A stretch of DNA of 64,000 nucleotides from Pseudomonadota bacterium (GCA_021848725.1 JAJZTS010000003.1:36308-100307); one strand, 5' to 3'. Positions 21,119 through 31,546 are shown, counted from the first letter of the stretch. Numbers and translations are program-made. Notes: generated by a model not told the origin, from the letters alone.

Positions 21119-22243
21119 ATGGCTGAACAAAATCCCGCCGGAAATGCGCCGGCCTTCCCCAAACTGTTGCCGCTGCCCAAGATCGAGCGGCCCCTCACCC
21201 TGGTGGTCGACAAGCTGGCCGACGTGAGGTCGGCCGCGGACCTGCCCAGCCGCCTGGTCTTCGGCGATCTGCAAGCCGACAGCTTCAAGTTCGAGAAGAA
21301 GGGTTGGTCGGCCGAGTGGCGCGATACCGATGGCCATAAGGTCAAGTTCCGCTTTGCCGGCGGCCTGTCGTCGCTCGAGTTGGACTTCGAGGGCGACGAG
21401 ATGGTGACCTTGGTCGGGGCCGAACGCTTCGCCGATCTCGACGGCACGGTGCAGAACCTACAACCCGGTTCGTGGATGGAAAAACTCGGCGCCAAACTGA
21501 GCCCACGTTACACCATCAAGGTGTTTGCCCATCGCGAGGACGATGCCGTAGCCGGCAGCTTCGCCGACGGCCCGCTGCTTACCTTGGTGCTGCCGGTACC
21601 GGCCGATCGCCTGATGGCCCTGTTCGAGCTGCACAAGCAGTTGCAGCAGGATGCGGCAATCACGACCAATATCGATGGCTATGCCCGGCTGCACTTCAGC
21701 GTGGTCAATTACCTGGAGGGCGTCAATCCGCCTATGCTCAGCCATCCGGTCGGCTTGGTGCTGCATCACGTCAACGCCTTGGGTACGCCGGCGGGCGAGA
21801 TGCCGGTGCGCGAGGAAGACGACGAAGGTTCGGCGGCCTGGACCCTACGCCGCAGCCACTATCTCTACATCGCCCATTGTTCGATGCGCGATGCCGCCCG
21901 CTTGGTCGAACGCTTGGCGGTCGCCGGCTTTATCGGCGAAGCGAATGGCCGCGAGGCATACCCCAATGCCGCTGAGTTTGGCGCCGCGCTGATGCCCTTC
22001 GGTTATGAATACGTGGTGAAGAACGTCTTCTGGTTCGATGCCGACCGTCGGCGCCGGGTGTTCTATCCCGACCTGGGCGACAGCGCCGACCGCAATGCGC
22101 TGGGTGCGCACAGCGGCGAGGTCTGGCTCAAGTCGCTGATTCGCGATGCGCAGAAACTGGCCGAGCAATTCAAGGCCGATACCGCGAAGAGTTTTGCCGA
22201 GGGCATGGCGCAGCAAGGCGAGAACCCCGCTGGCCTGCATTGA
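21119..22243 (+). CDS. Conserved-looking protein of unknown function
   Basis: This protein of 374 residues starts at ATG 21119 (MAEQNPAGNAPAFPKLLPLP). There is no signal peptide or membrane segment; the protein is acidic and mixed alpha/beta. The middle third (FEKKGWSAEWRDTDGHKVKF, GGLSSLELDFEGDEMV) is strand-rich. The C-terminal part has HYLYIAHCSMRDAARLVERL and YVVKNVFWFDADRRRRVFY. I do not recognise the family. It converges with the chemoreceptor gene, ending one base from it. Confidence 0.75.
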   Translation: MAEQNPAGNAPAFPKLLPLPKIERPLTLVVDKLADVRSAADLPSRLVFGDLQADSFKFEKKGWSAEWRDTDGHKVKFRFAGGLSSLELDFEGDEMVTLVGAERFADLDGTVQNLQPGSWMEKLGAKLSPRYTIKVFAHREDDAVAGSFADGPLLTLVLPVPADRLMALFELHKQLQQDAAITTNIDGYARLHFSVVNYLEGVNPPMLSHPVGLVLHHVNALGTPAGEMPVREEDDEGSAAWTLRRSHYLYIAHCSMRDAARLVERLAVAGFIGEANGREAYPNAAEFGAALMPFGYEYVVKNVFWFDADRRRRVFYPDLGDSADRNALGAHSGEVWLKSLIRDAQKLAEQFKADTAKSFAEGMAQQGENPAGLH

Positions 22244-23911
22244 TCAGGTCTGGAACTGACTGAAGCCGTCGTTCATCTCGTACACCAGCATGTCGATATG
22301 ACGAATGGTGTGCAGGGTGCGGTGCACGGCCTCCTGGTTGTGCTCGGCCATCTGGGCAATGCGCTCGACATGGCGGGCAATGTCCTGGCTTGCCGCTTCT
22401 TGTTCCTTCACCGAATTCACGATATCGCTCACGCCGATACCGGAAGTGCGGGCGGCTTGCTTGGTCTCGCTCAAGGCGGCGCGCACCTCGCTGAGTGACG
22501 CCACGCTGGCCTCGATGGCACCGCTGCCGTTCTGGATGGCCTGCGTCACCTCGGCCGACTGGGTTTCGATCTGCTTGGTGACCGCATCGATGCGACGGGC
22601 CGACAGGCTGGACTGTTCGGCCAGGCGGCGCACCTCATCGGCGACGACCGCGAAACCGCGGCCCTGCTCGCCGGCCCGGGCCGCTTCGATTGCGGCATTT
22701 AGCGCGAGCAGGTTGGTCTGGTCGGCGATGTCTTGCACTTGCTTGGTCAAGTCGTTGATCTCGGCCGTCTGGGTCAGGAAGCGATGCGTGGTCGATTCGA
22801 TCCCTTGGATCGCGAGGTGCAGCCGTTCGATCTCCCATGACAGCCCCTCCAGGCGGCTGTCGCTATGTTCACTGCGCTCGATGCTCTCGTCCGACAGGCG
22901 GCGCACTTCGTCCGCCGCACTGGCGACCGAGGCGATTGCCACAGTCAGTTGCTGGACGGCCGCGGCGACGGCACTGGCGGCCTCGGCCTGGTCGCGCGAG
23001 CCGCCGGTGACTTGTTCGGCCTCGACGGTCACCGACTGTACCTGGATGCCGACGTTGTGCGCATTGTTCCGCGTTTGCACGACCAATCTATGCAGGCCTT
23101 CCATGAAGGTGTTGAATGCCTGCGAGGCCTGGCCAACCTCGTCTTCATCATGTACGGTCAGTCGGGCCTTCAAGTTGCCGACGCCGCTGGCCATCTGTTC
23201 CATCGAGCTGCGCAGCGAGTGCAGCGACTGGTTGATCCGGCGCAGCACCAGAACGGCCAATACGATACCGAGCACGATAGCCAACAGGGTCAGGCCGGCA
23301 CTGAGGCGCAGGGCATTCTTGGAGTTGGTTTCGACCTCGGCCTGGGCCGCCTGCAATTTCCGGGTCTCGTCGGATCGAAGCTTGAGCAAGGTCGTGCTGA
23401 CGTCGCGCCAGAGCGGCGCTTCTTCCCGCACGAAGCGTTCGCGTGCATCGCTCTGCACGCCGACGATCTGCACGTACATGTCACGCAAGCCCGATAGCGC
23501 ATCCCATTTGGCGTCGATCAGCGCGAGCGTCTTGGCCTGTTCGCTGTTTGGCGCCGCGATGGCCATGGCCTGCTCCAGCGTCTTGCGGAAAGCGGCGCTG
23601 GATTGATTGAGATTCGTCTGTGCGGTCGTGTCGGTCGAATCGAGCATCAGGTTGCGAATGGCTTGCCCGCCCAGCATGCCCTCGGCGTACATCTCCTCGT
23701 AGATTTGCATTCGGCCCAGGTCGTGCGCCATGAAGTCTTTCAATCGCTCATTGGTCGCATACAACTGATACAAAGCGATGCCCATGGCGAGCAGCGACAA
23801 CAGAATGCCAGGGATCAGCGCGGCGAGGATCTTGGTCTGCACGCTGTTGATCGGTAGGGGCTGAATCTTGGGCAAGGACTGGACGGCCGGCAGGACGAGA
23901 TGGTTTTGCAT
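22244..23911 (-). CDS. Methyl-accepting chemotaxis protein
   Basis: This protein of 555 residues has one membrane helix near residues 27-50, a periplasmic helical-bundle sensor (about 50-200, [20 protein letters not shown]), a second membrane helix ([20 protein letters not shown]), a HAMP linker and a long cytoplasmic domain. The signalling tip is [20 protein letters not shown] then [16 protein letters not shown], the invariant MCP hairpin. The ligand is unknown. No che gene is near. Confidence 0.95.
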   Translation of the reverse strand: MQNHLVLPAVQSLPKIQPLPINSVQTKILAALIPGILLSLLAMGIALYQLYATNERLKDFMAHDLGRMQIYEEMYAEGMLGGQAIRNLMLDSTDTTAQTNLNQSSAAFRKTLEQAMAIAAPNSEQAKTLALIDAKWDALSGLRDMYVQIVGVQSDARERFVREEAPLWRDVSTTLLKLRSDETRKLQAAQAEVETNSKNALRLSAGLTLLAIVLGIVLAVLVLRRINQSLHSLRSSMEQMASGVGNLKARLTVHDEDEVGQASQAFNTFMEGLHRLVVQTRNNAHNVGIQVQSVTVEAEQVTGGSRDQAEAASAVAAAVQQLTVAIASVASAADEVRRLSDESIERSEHSDSRLEGLSWEIERLHLAIQGIESTTHRFLTQTAEINDLTKQVQDIADQTNLLALNAAIEAARAGEQGRGFAVVADEVRRLAEQSSLSARRIDAVTKQIETQSAEVTQAIQNGSGAIEASVASLSEVRAALSETKQAARTSGIGVSDIVNSVKEQEAASQDIARHVERIAQMAEHNQEAVHRTLHTIRHIDMLVYEMNDGFSQFQT

Positions 23912-24019
23912 GGTGAACCCTTTTACTTCTACGGAGCCTGAAACTAACAGCCCAGGGTTAAGGTTTTTTTACACCCTCGGATAAACTACGCAGGTTGATT
24001 GCTTAATCGAGACTGTTCC

Positions 24020-25216
24020 ATGCATATCGGTACCCCCTTAACCCCGTCGGCCACCAAGGTCATGCTGCTCGGCGCCGGCGAGCTCGGCAAGGAAGTCATC
24101 ATCGCCCTGCAACGTTTGGGCGTGGAGGTGATCGCGGTCGACCGCTACGACAATGCGCCCGGCCACCAGGTCGCGCACCGGGCGCACGCCATCGACATGA
24201 CCAATGGCAATGTGCTCAGCCGCTTGATCGACAGCGAATTGCCGCATCTGGTCGTGCCGGAGATCGAGGCCATCGCCACCGAGACCCTGTTGGAGTTGGA
24301 GCAGGCCGGGGTCTGCCGCGTGATCCCGACCGCGCGTGCCGCCAACCTGACGATGAACCGCGAAGGCATCCGCCGCTTGGCGGCGGAAACCCTGAAACTG
24401 CCGACCTCGCCCTATGCCTTCGCCGATTCCTTCGAGGAATTGCAGGCTGCCGTCGACGGCGGCATCGGCTATCCCTGCGTGATCAAGCCGGTGATGTCGT
24501 CCTCGGGCAAGGGCCAATCGAAGGTGGACGGTCCGGACGGGCTTAAGGCCGCCTGGGACTACGCCAATGCCGGCGGCCGGGTGGCCAAGGGCCGGGTTAT
24601 CGTCGAGGGCTTCGTCGATTTCGATTACGAGATCACCCAACTCACGGTGCGGGCGATGGGCGAAGATGGCCGGGTACAGGCCCACTTCTGCGAGCCGATC
24701 GGCCACATCCAGGTCAAGGGCGATTACGTCGAGAGCTGGCAGCCGCAGGCGATGAGCCCGGCGGCGCTGGAGCAGGCCCGTGCCATCGCCAAGGCGGTGA
24801 CCGACGATCTCGGTGGCCTCGGCCTGTTCGGCGTCGAATGCTTCGTCAAGGGCGACCGGGTCTGGTTCTCCGAGGTCAGTCCCCGGCCGCACGATACCGG
24901 CATGGTCACGCTGATCACCCAGCGTCAGAACGAATTCGAACTGCATGCCCGCGCCATCCTTGGTCTGCCGGTGGATGCCGGCCTGCGCAATCCCGGCGCG
25001 TCGGCTGTGATCTACGGCGGTATGGACGCGGCTGGCATCCGCTACGAGGGCGTGGCCGAGGCCTTGGCCATGCCCGGCACCGATCTGCGTCTGTTCGGCA
25101 AGCCGGTCGCCTTCGAGCGCCGGCGCATGGGCGTGGCCCTGGCCGAAGGCCGCGACACCAACGAGGCGCGGGCCAAGGCCAAGCAGGTGGCGGCGCGGGT
25201 CAGGCCGGTACGCTGA
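24020..25216 (+). CDS. purT: Formate-dependent GAR formyltransferase (PurT)
   Basis: This protein of 398 residues is an ATP-grasp enzyme. It opens with [20 protein letters not shown], has [20 protein letters not shown] and [15 protein letters not shown] (ATP loop), and metal ligands in FFGVE-type [20 protein letters not shown]. PurT makes formylglycinamide ribonucleotide from GAR, formate and ATP in purine synthesis. Its pathway partner purL lies at 57437. The ATG at 24020 is preferred to one seven codons upstream because family members start there. Confidence 0.97.
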   Translation: MHIGTPLTPSATKVMLLGAGELGKEVIIALQRLGVEVIAVDRYDNAPGHQVAHRAHAIDMTNGNVLSRLIDSELPHLVVPEIEAIATETLLELEQAGVCRVIPTARAANLTMNREGIRRLAAETLKLPTSPYAFADSFEELQAAVDGGIGYPCVIKPVMSSSGKGQSKVDGPDGLKAAWDYANAGGRVAKGRVIVEGFVDFDYEITQLTVRAMGEDGRVQAHFCEPIGHIQVKGDYVESWQPQAMSPAALEQARAIAKAVTDDLGGLGLFGVECFVKGDRVWFSEVSPRPHDTGMVTLITQRQNEFELHARAILGLPVDAGLRNPGASAVIYGGMDAAGIRYEGVAEALAMPGTDLRLFGKPVAFERRRMGVALAEGRDTNEARAKAKQVAARVRPVR

Positions 25217-25222
25217 CCGCGA

Positions 25223-26680
25223 TCAATAACCTGCCTGCCGCAGCCAGTCGGACAGGGGGCCCAGGTCCAGCAGCTGGCCGTCGCCCCCAAGGTAGTAGAA
25301 CTTGTTCTCCGATACCCCGAGGTAGCTGTTCGTGCTCGGGTAGTAGCGGTAGTAGAAGCTGCCGGCGGTGTGCGACGGCTGCCACAGCGGGGTGAACAAG
25401 CTGCCATAGGTCTGCTCGGCCCAGGCAAATACGCGATCGGCGCTGAGGTTGGCCGGGTCGCCGCCGGCCAGGCTGCGGTAGACCTGCACCTCGCCCGATG
25501 AGACCAGCGCGTAGACCCGGGTCTTGTCCGGGCTGACCGCGACGATGGGCGCAGAGGAAGACACGGCCGGCACCAGCGCGAGTAGGGTGCCGCTGTCCGG
25601 ATCGATCACGCTGTAGGACACGGTATTGCCGCTGGCATCGCGGTTGTAGATCAGGTTACTGTCGGCCAGGCCTTTGACCGCGAGGCTATCGCAGTCGAAG
25701 GCGACCACGCTGCCGCTGGTGTAGCCGGTCTTGCCGTCCGCCGAAAAACGCATGGTCAGATTCATGCTGTAATTGCCGAGCGTCGCGGACTTGACCAATT
25801 GGCCGGTGGGGAGGGAAAACTGGTGGAGCACGGCGCTGCTGGTGCCGGTGTAATCGCTGGCGATGTAGAAACGCTGGCCGTCCGGGTGGAAGCCGATCGA
25901 ACCATAGTAGGGCAGCGTCGCGATCACGCGCAGTGCCTTAATGTCGACCAGCGAAGTGGTCTTGTCGCCATAATTGGAAACCAGCGCATAAGTGCCGTCG
26001 GGCGAGGTTGTGGCGACGCGCGGGTCCGCGCCGACGACGACCTGTTCCGCGATTTGATCAATGCCGGTAACAACTGAGATGCGATTCATGAGACTCAAGG
26101 GCACGGCCACCGGCGTCAGGGCATTGCCATAGTAATGGTAGCTCGGTCCGCTGCTGTAGGTCAGGATCGCGCGGCCGAGGTATTGGCCGGTGGCAGCGTA
26201 AAAAATCTCCAGTGTATCCGGCGCGATCAGGCCGGACTGGCTGATCTGCGAAGTGATGCTGACATAACTGCCATCCGGGCTGAGCGCCATGTGGTACATG
26301 CTGCCGAAGGAACGATCGCTGCGGTTGGGAAAGGTGATACTGAATAGCGGTTTATGCTCACTGGGGGTAACGGTCAGCTTGGTGCTCTTGAATTTCCCGG
26401 TTACTGCGCCCGTGGCAGTGACCGTGACCCGGCCGGGGGAAATGCCAGCGACCGTGCCATTGCTACTGACCGTGGCTAGGGCGGAATTTGAGGAAGACCA
26501 GGTATAGGTTTCTTGCACGAATTGCCCATTCTGCGGGTCGTAGCTTAGCGGTGTCAGTGTCAGCGTTCCCCCTTGCACGACATAATCCGCGCCGGAGAGG
26601 GTGATATAGGTGGCGTCGGAAAATGCTTGCGCCTCGAACGAGAGGAACATGGCACATAGACATAAGATGCGGCGGAGCAT
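25223..26680 (-). CDS. Exported protein: Big2-type domain, beta-propeller, C-terminal module
   Basis: This protein of 485 residues starts at ATG 26680 with GGGAGA before it. A signal peptide (MLRRILCLCAMFLSFEAQAF) leads to a bacterial Ig-like Big2-type domain (about 25-105: SSNGTVAGISPGRVTVTATG). A propeller-like region follows with repeated LSPDGSYVSI, TSPDGTYALVSN, FHPDGQRFYIAS and VSPDKTRVYALV blades. The last 70 residues (FAWAEQTYGSLFTP, YRYYPSTNSYLGVS, FYYLG, DLGPLSDWLRQAGY) match the end of the neighbouring RCC1-type protein. It is likely a surface or secreted protein. Confidence 0.8.
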   Translation of the reverse strand: MLRRILCLCAMFLSFEAQAFSDATYITLSGADYVVQGGTLTLTPLSYDPQNGQFVQETYTWSSSNSALATVSSNGTVAGISPGRVTVTATGAVTGKFKSTKLTVTPSEHKPLFSITFPNRSDRSFGSMYHMALSPDGSYVSITSQISQSGLIAPDTLEIFYAATGQYLGRAILTYSSGPSYHYYGNALTPVAVPLSLMNRISVVTGIDQIAEQVVVGADPRVATTSPDGTYALVSNYGDKTTSLVDIKALRVIATLPYYGSIGFHPDGQRFYIASDYTGTSSAVLHQFSLPTGQLVKSATLGNYSMNLTMRFSADGKTGYTSGSVVAFDCDSLAVKGLADSNLIYNRDASGNTVSYSVIDPDSGTLLALVPAVSSSAPIVAVSPDKTRVYALVSSGEVQVYRSLAGGDPANLSADRVFAWAEQTYGSLFTPLWQPSHTAGSFYYRYYPSTNSYLGVSENKFYYLGGDGQLLDLGPLSDWLRQAGY

Positions 26681-26739
26681 GGTTTTCTCCCGATTGTCTG
26701 TAAGTCGATGAAGTGTGAAGGCATCAATAATAGTCTGTC

Positions 26740-28104
26740 TTACAGACAGCCCGCTGTGCTTAGCCAAGTGTCGAGCAGGCCAAGGTCGCTCAGCTGGTTT
26801 GCCGTCAACGGGCCAAGATAATAAAAGTGCTGATCGGCACTCGACAGCCCAAGATAGGTACTGCTGCTTGCATAGTAGCGGTAGGTAAAGGTACCCAGGA
26901 CCCGAGAGGGTGCGCCCGCCGGCGTAAAGTATTGCGGGTAGGCGCCTTCCGCCCAATTGAGCAGGCAGCTTGTCTGGGTGGGTGTCGCGGTGATGCCCAG
27001 ATTGAGCAGACCGCTGCCGCCCTGACCAAGCACTTGGGTGGGCGTGGATTTGTTGGTGTTGTTGCCAAGGCCAAGTTGGCTGTAAGCGTTGCGGCCCCAG
27101 GCCCAGACCGAACCGTCCGCTTTGACGGCGAGGCTGTGGCTGGTGCCGGCCGCAATGGCGGCGAAGCCGCTACCGATCTGGATCGGCGTCAGGCTCTGCG
27201 TCGAGATGCTGCTGTCGCCCACCTGTCCGGAGGCATTGCTGCCCCAAGCCCAAAGACTGCCGTCGGACCTGAGGCCCAGGCTGTGGAAACCGCCTGCCGC
27301 CACGGCGGTAAAGCCAGTACCGACCAGTACCGGGCTCAACCGTTTGGTGCTGGTGCCATCGCCCAATTCGCTGCTGGTATTGTTGCCCCAGGCCCACAGG
27401 GCCCCATCGGTCTTGATGGCCAGGCTGTGGTTGCCGCCCCCCGCGACGGCGCTGAAGCCGCTGCCGACCGAGACTGGACGTGAGCGGTTGGTGGTGCTGC
27501 CGTCGCCTATTTGGCCGGACAGGTTGTAGCCCCAGGCCCAGAGCGAGCCGTCGGTCTTGATGGCTAGGCTGTGGTTGCCACCTGCGGCGATGGCGCTGTA
27601 GCCGCTGCCAATCTGCACAGGACTCGTTCGATCGGTAGTGCTGTTATCGCCCAGTTGGCCATAGAGATTGCGGCCCCAGGCCCAGAGCGAGCCGTCGGTT
27701 GCGAGGGCGAGGACGTGGTTGCTGCCCGCGGCGATGGCGCTGAAACCGGTTGCAACTTGTTTGGGGTCGGCATGATCGATATGGCTGCCGTTACCGAGTT
27801 GGCCATAATTGTTCGCGCCCCAGGTCCAGACACTGCCATCGGTTTTGAGGCCGACGCTGAAGTAGGTGCCGGTCTCGACGGCGATAAAGCCCGTGCCCAA
27901 CGCTTGTACCGGCGTGTTGCGCGAATTGATCGTACCGTCGCCCAACTGACCGTAGCTGTTGGACCCCCAGGCCCAGAGCGTACCGTCCGACTTGATACCG
28001 AAGCTGTGCTCTTCGCCGGCGGCGACCATGGGCTTGGCGGCGTACGCCGGTATCGATGCCAGTGCCAACAAGATTGCGGCACATCGTAAGCGCCAGAGTG
28101 TCAT
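26740..28104 (-). CDS. Exported RCC1-repeat (beta-propeller) protein with shared C-terminal module
   Basis: This protein of 454 residues has a signal peptide ending SIPAYA and AGGGGA before the ATG. Seven RCC1-type repeats of about 48 residues each carry HSLAIKTDGSLWAWG and NLYGQLGD-like cores, enough for one seven-bladed propeller. The end (LLNWAEGAYPQYFTP, YRYYASSSTYLGLS, FYYLG, LGLLDTWLSTAGCL) is homologous to that of the downstream Big2/propeller protein. The pair probably forms an operon, 59 bases apart, and the common end may be an attachment or sorting module. Confidence 0.88.
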   Translation of the reverse strand: MTLWRLRCAAILLALASIPAYAAKPMVAAGEEHSFGIKSDGTLWAWGSNSYGQLGDGTINSRNTPVQALGTGFIAVETGTYFSVGLKTDGSVWTWGANNYGQLGNGSHIDHADPKQVATGFSAIAAGSNHVLALATDGSLWAWGRNLYGQLGDNSTTDRTSPVQIGSGYSAIAAGGNHSLAIKTDGSLWAWGYNLSGQIGDGSTTNRSRPVSVGSGFSAVAGGGNHSLAIKTDGALWAWGNNTSSELGDGTSTKRLSPVLVGTGFTAVAAGGFHSLGLRSDGSLWAWGSNASGQVGDSSISTQSLTPIQIGSGFAAIAAGTSHSLAVKADGSVWAWGRNAYSQLGLGNNTNKSTPTQVLGQGGSGLLNLGITATPTQTSCLLNWAEGAYPQYFTPAGAPSRVLGTFTYRYYASSSTYLGLSSADQHFYYLGPLTANQLSDLGLLDTWLSTAGCL

Positions 28105-28280
28105 ATTTTCCCCTTCGGGCCGGTTGTCTGCAGCGGTTGGCTATTCCCGGGCTCAGCGTGGTTTACTGTTTTTCAATATAGCGCCTATGAGGCAAATTGC
28201 ATTGGGGGGCCGATCCATATTGCTATAAAAGATCCGCACCTGGCCGATGCATGCGGCGAGCAGCGATCATGTATGAGAAG

Positions 28281-29540
28281 TCAGTAGAAGCGGGCGACGA
28301 AGGCGCCGACGCTGTCTTCGGGTAATCTCAGCCAAGCGCGGTGGCCGCTGCCGGGCACCACGTCGATGCGGTTGCCGGCAGCATCCTCGATCTCGTTCAC
28401 CACGAACTCCCGTACGCCGTCAGGCTGGATCAGCTCGATGCGGTCGCCGGTGGTGAGTTTGTTCTTCGCGGTGAATTCGGCGCGGCCGCGCGCGGCGTCG
28501 AAGCCGACGATGTCGCCGGCATACAGGCTGCGGCCCGATTCCGAGTGGCCGCGCAGATAGTTCTGGTAGTCGGCTTCGTGGTGGCGCTGGTAGAAGCCGT
28601 CGGTATAGCCGCGGTTGGCCAGGCCTTCGAGCTGGCCGAGCAGGACGGGATCGAGCGGCCGGCCGGCCACCGCATCGGCGATGGCCTGGCGGTAGGCCTG
28701 GCAGGCACGGGCGACGTAATAGGGCGATTTGGTCCGGCCCTCGATCTTGAGCGAATCGATGCCGATCTCGACCAGCCGCTGCACATGCTCGATCGCGCGC
28801 AGATCCTTCGAGTTGAGGATGTAGGTACCGTGTTCGTCTTCCTCGATCGGCATGTAACTGCCCTCGCGCCGCTCGCGCTCTTCCAGCAGCCAGACGTCGC
28901 CGCTGGCGTCGGCCTTGGCCGGGTTGAGCTTATAGTCCCAGCGGCAGGAATTGGTGCAGGTGCCCTGGTTGGGGTCGCGGTGGTTGAAATAGCCGGAGAG
29001 CAGGCAGCGGCCGGAATAGGCCACGCACAGCGCGCCATGGACGAAGACCTCCAGTTCCATGTCCGGGCAGGCCTGGCGGATGTCGGCGATCTCGTCGAGC
29101 GACAGTTCGCGCGACAGGATGATGCGGGCGATGCCGGCCCGCTGCCAGAAGCGCACGGCGGCGCTGTTCACGGTGTTGGCCTGCACCGAAAGATGGATGG
29201 CCATGTCCGGCCAGGTCTCGCGCACCAAAAGGATCAGCCCGGGGTCGGACATGATCAGGGCGTCGGGTTTCAGCGCGATGGCCGGCGCCATGTCGTCGAG
29301 ATAGGTCTTGAGCTTGGCCCCATGCGGATAGATGTTGGACACCAGGAAGAACTTGTGGCCCAGCGCATGGGTACGGCGGATGCCTTCGGCCAGCACCGCA
29401 AGGTCGCCGAAGTCGTTGTTGCGCACCCGCAGCGAATAGCGCGGCTGGCCGGCATAGATGGCCGTGGCGCCAAAGGCCAAGGCGGTGTCGAGCATGGCCA
29501 GGGAACCGGCTGGGGCGAGGAGTTCTGGGGTGCGGGGCAT
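28281..29540 (-). CDS. trhP: tRNA 5-hydroxyuridine modification protein TrhP/YegQ (U32 family)
   Basis: This protein of 419 residues opens ELLAPAGSLAMLDTALAFGA, the mark of the U32 family. It has the conserved FVHGALCVAYSGRCLLSGYF and GTCTNSCRWDY with the Cys that bind a [4Fe-4S] cluster. YegQ/TrhP starts hydroxylation of wobble U34 using prephenate. The C-terminal domain (about 330-419) is beta-rich. Length matches E. coli YegQ (453) minus a tail. It was formerly annotated as a collagenase-like peptidase. Confidence 0.9.
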   Translation of the reverse strand: MPRTPELLAPAGSLAMLDTALAFGATAIYAGQPRYSLRVRNNDFGDLAVLAEGIRRTHALGHKFFLVSNIYPHGAKLKTYLDDMAPAIALKPDALIMSDPGLILLVRETWPDMAIHLSVQANTVNSAAVRFWQRAGIARIILSRELSLDEIADIRQACPDMELEVFVHGALCVAYSGRCLLSGYFNHRDPNQGTCTNSCRWDYKLNPAKADASGDVWLLEERERREGSYMPIEEDEHGTYILNSKDLRAIEHVQRLVEIGIDSLKIEGRTKSPYYVARACQAYRQAIADAVAGRPLDPVLLGQLEGLANRGYTDGFYQRHHEADYQNYLRGHSESGRSLYAGDIVGFDAARGRAEFTAKNKLTTGDRIELIQPDGVREFVVNEIEDAAGNRIDVVPGSGHRAWLRLPEDSVGAFVARFY

Positions 29541-29575
29541 GGAACGGCAGCGGAATGACAGCAGCCGCTATTTTA

Positions 29576-29848
29576 TCAGCCGAAACGGTAATACTTGCGG
29601 ATCGCCTGTTTGATGTCCCAGGTACAGCTCATGCCGGCCGGGAAGGTGGCCAAGTTGCCGGTCTTGAGTATGACCGGCTCGCCATCGTCGGGCGTGACGA
29701 CGACCTCGCCTTCCAGGATGTAGCAGGTCTCGGCTTCGCCATAGGTCCAAGGGAAACGCGAAACCCCGGCACTCCAGGTGGGCCAGCGTTTCACCCCGAG
29801 TGGGTTCCGGCGTTGTTCGTCGGGCTGAGGCTCGATTCGGATTTTCAT
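29576..29848 (-). CDS. Small cupin-domain protein
   Basis: This protein of 90 residues has ETCYILEGEVVVTPDDGEPV and GNLATFPAGMSCTWDIKQAI, the core strands of a single cupin barrel of the DUF861/EutQ-like type. The usual metal-binding His residues are mostly absent, so binding chemistry is uncertain. Confidence 0.85.
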   Translation of the reverse strand: MKIRIEPQPDEQRRNPLGVKRWPTWSAGVSRFPWTYGEAETCYILEGEVVVTPDDGEPVILKTGNLATFPAGMSCTWDIKQAIRKYYRFG

Positions 29849-29922
29849 GGCGCACGATTATAGGGTAGGGCGAGGGGGGCGACTTGGTGTATCTTCGCGG
29901 TAGATATCACTGGAGTCATTTT

Positions 29923-30528
29923 GTGCCGTATAAGCGTTATTTGCCCTTCTTGCTGGCCTTTGTCTTGCCTATCGTGCTGGTCTATGCCTGGTGGGGTGGC
30001 TTCAATGCCGTCGCCATTCGCACCGAGCTGCGCGGTCCCTATACCTATGCCTATCTCGAACACACCGGCGACTACGGTAAGCTGCCCACCATGCTGGAGG
30101 ATGTGCGCCGGCAATTGAAAGCGCAGGGTGTCACGCCGGGCCTGCCGATCACCGTGCTGTATTCCGATCCCGTCGTCATCGCCAAGGCCGAACGCAAGTC
30201 GCGCATCGGTTGCCTGGTTCCGGCCGGCTCGGCGGTGAAAGCGCCGATGCGGATCGACACCATTCCGGCACGCAAGGTGTTGGTGGCCGAAGTGCAGGCC
30301 GGCATGCTGGTTGCACCGAGCCGTGCCTACCAAGCCTTGGCCAACCATTTGGCCGAACAAGGCAAGACGATTCGCATGCCCACTGTAGAACTCTACGCCG
30401 CTTCCGATAACGTATTGAAGATGGGTGTGTTAACTGTGGAAATCGAAGATTCGGCGCAGGCTGACTTGAGCGCCGCGAATGTTAAGCCCGCTACGGCGGG
30501 CGGCCGTAACCAGATGGAGACACCGTGA
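29923..30528 (+). CDS. Membrane-anchored GyrI-like small-molecule-binding protein
   Basis: This protein of 201 residues starts at GTG 29923, with GGAG seven bases before it; upstream TTG/GTG starts lack a site. An N-terminal membrane helix (LPFLLAFVLPIVLVYAWWGG) is followed by a GyrI/AraC-effector-like alpha/beta domain (YAYLEHTGDYGKLPTMLEDV, IGCLVPAGSAV, RKVLVAEVQAG). The fold binds small hydrophobic ligands in relatives. Its stop overlaps the start of the next gene (GTGA). Confidence 0.8.
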   Translation: MPYKRYLPFLLAFVLPIVLVYAWWGGFNAVAIRTELRGPYTYAYLEHTGDYGKLPTMLEDVRRQLKAQGVTPGLPITVLYSDPVVIAKAERKSRIGCLVPAGSAVKAPMRIDTIPARKVLVAEVQAGMLVAPSRAYQALANHLAEQGKTIRMPTVELYAASDNVLKMGVLTVEIEDSAQADLSAANVKPATAGGRNQMETP

Positions 30529-31442
30529 GTTTTTTGATCTTGATTGCCGTTTTGGCCATCGAAGAATACTGGTCGTCGTCACAGCCCAAGCGCTTGATCG
30601 GTCAGGTCGAGCGTTATGGCGATTGGCTGGGCAGACGGTTCAACGGCGGGCAGCCGCATCAAGGTCTGTTTGCCTGGGGCATGGGGGCACTGCTGCCGGC
30701 CATCGCGGTCGGCGTCATTGCCGGCTCGCTCGCCTGGGCGGCGGGTATCTTGGGCTGGCTTTGGGCCGGTGTGGCGGTCTATTTCTGTCTTGGTTTCAAA
30801 GCGAGCCACAATTATGCAAATCGTATTGCGACGGCCTTGCGCGTCGGCGATCTAGATGCAGCCAAGGAAGAGCTCAAGGCCATGCGCCCTGGCTCGGTCG
30901 AGGCCTTGAGCGATAGCGATGTCGCCAAGTTGGCTCTGGAAGAGATGTTACGTGCTGGATTTGCCCGCTTGCTCGGCGTGATTTTCTGGTTTGTCTTGTT
31001 GGGTCCATTCGGTGCGGTGCTGTTTCGGCTGACGCACGTGCTGCACGATTATTGGCATGCGCACATTCCGGAACGGGACGAGTTTTTGAGCCACGTCGAT
31101 CGGCTGCGCCAGTTGTTGGATTGGCTGCCGGTGCGGGCGGCGGCCTTCAGTTTTGCCATCGCCGGCAACTTCCAAGGGGCCATGGAATGCTGGCGCAATC
31201 AGGCCTGGCAGTGGTGGGATCGCAACGAGGGCGTGCTGCTGGCAGCGGGCGCCGGGGCAATCGGGGTCAAGCTCGGCGGTGCGATCCCGCTGCCGAACGG
31301 CAACATCGAGCGGGCCGAGTTGGGGGCTGGGGTCACGGCCGATGCGGACTACCTGGACGGAGCAACGGCCTTGATCTGGCGGGTGACCCTGTTCTGGTTG
31401 GCGCTGCTGTTCTTGATGAAGCTGGGCGAATTGGCGGCGTAA
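30525..31442 (+). CDS. CobD/AmpE-like membrane protein
   Basis: This protein of 305 residues starts at GTG overlapping the previous stop. About four membrane helices are seen. EEYWSSSQPKRLIGQVERYG at the start, GFARLLGVIFWFVLLGPFGA in the middle and the later WLPVRAAAFSFAIAGN match the CbiB/CobD-AmpE family. True CobD (adenosylcobinamide-phosphate synthase) is unlikely without other cobalamin genes; AmpE-like regulatory proteins share this fold. Confidence 0.75.
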   Translation: MSFLILIAVLAIEEYWSSSQPKRLIGQVERYGDWLGRRFNGGQPHQGLFAWGMGALLPAIAVGVIAGSLAWAAGILGWLWAGVAVYFCLGFKASHNYANRIATALRVGDLDAAKEELKAMRPGSVEALSDSDVAKLALEEMLRAGFARLLGVIFWFVLLGPFGAVLFRLTHVLHDYWHAHIPERDEFLSHVDRLRQLLDWLPVRAAAFSFAIAGNFQGAMECWRNQAWQWWDRNEGVLLAAGAGAIGVKLGGAIPLPNGNIERAELGAGVTADADYLDGATALIWRVTLFWLALLFLMKLGELAA

Positions 31443-31546
31443 TTGACCATTCAGGCCGTATTGGATTTCTGCGACAATCCACAGTCGGTAACGCAATTAA
31501 AAAATAAAAGTGGGTGCTCTGTTTTTTTGAAAGGAGTTGGAAAGCG

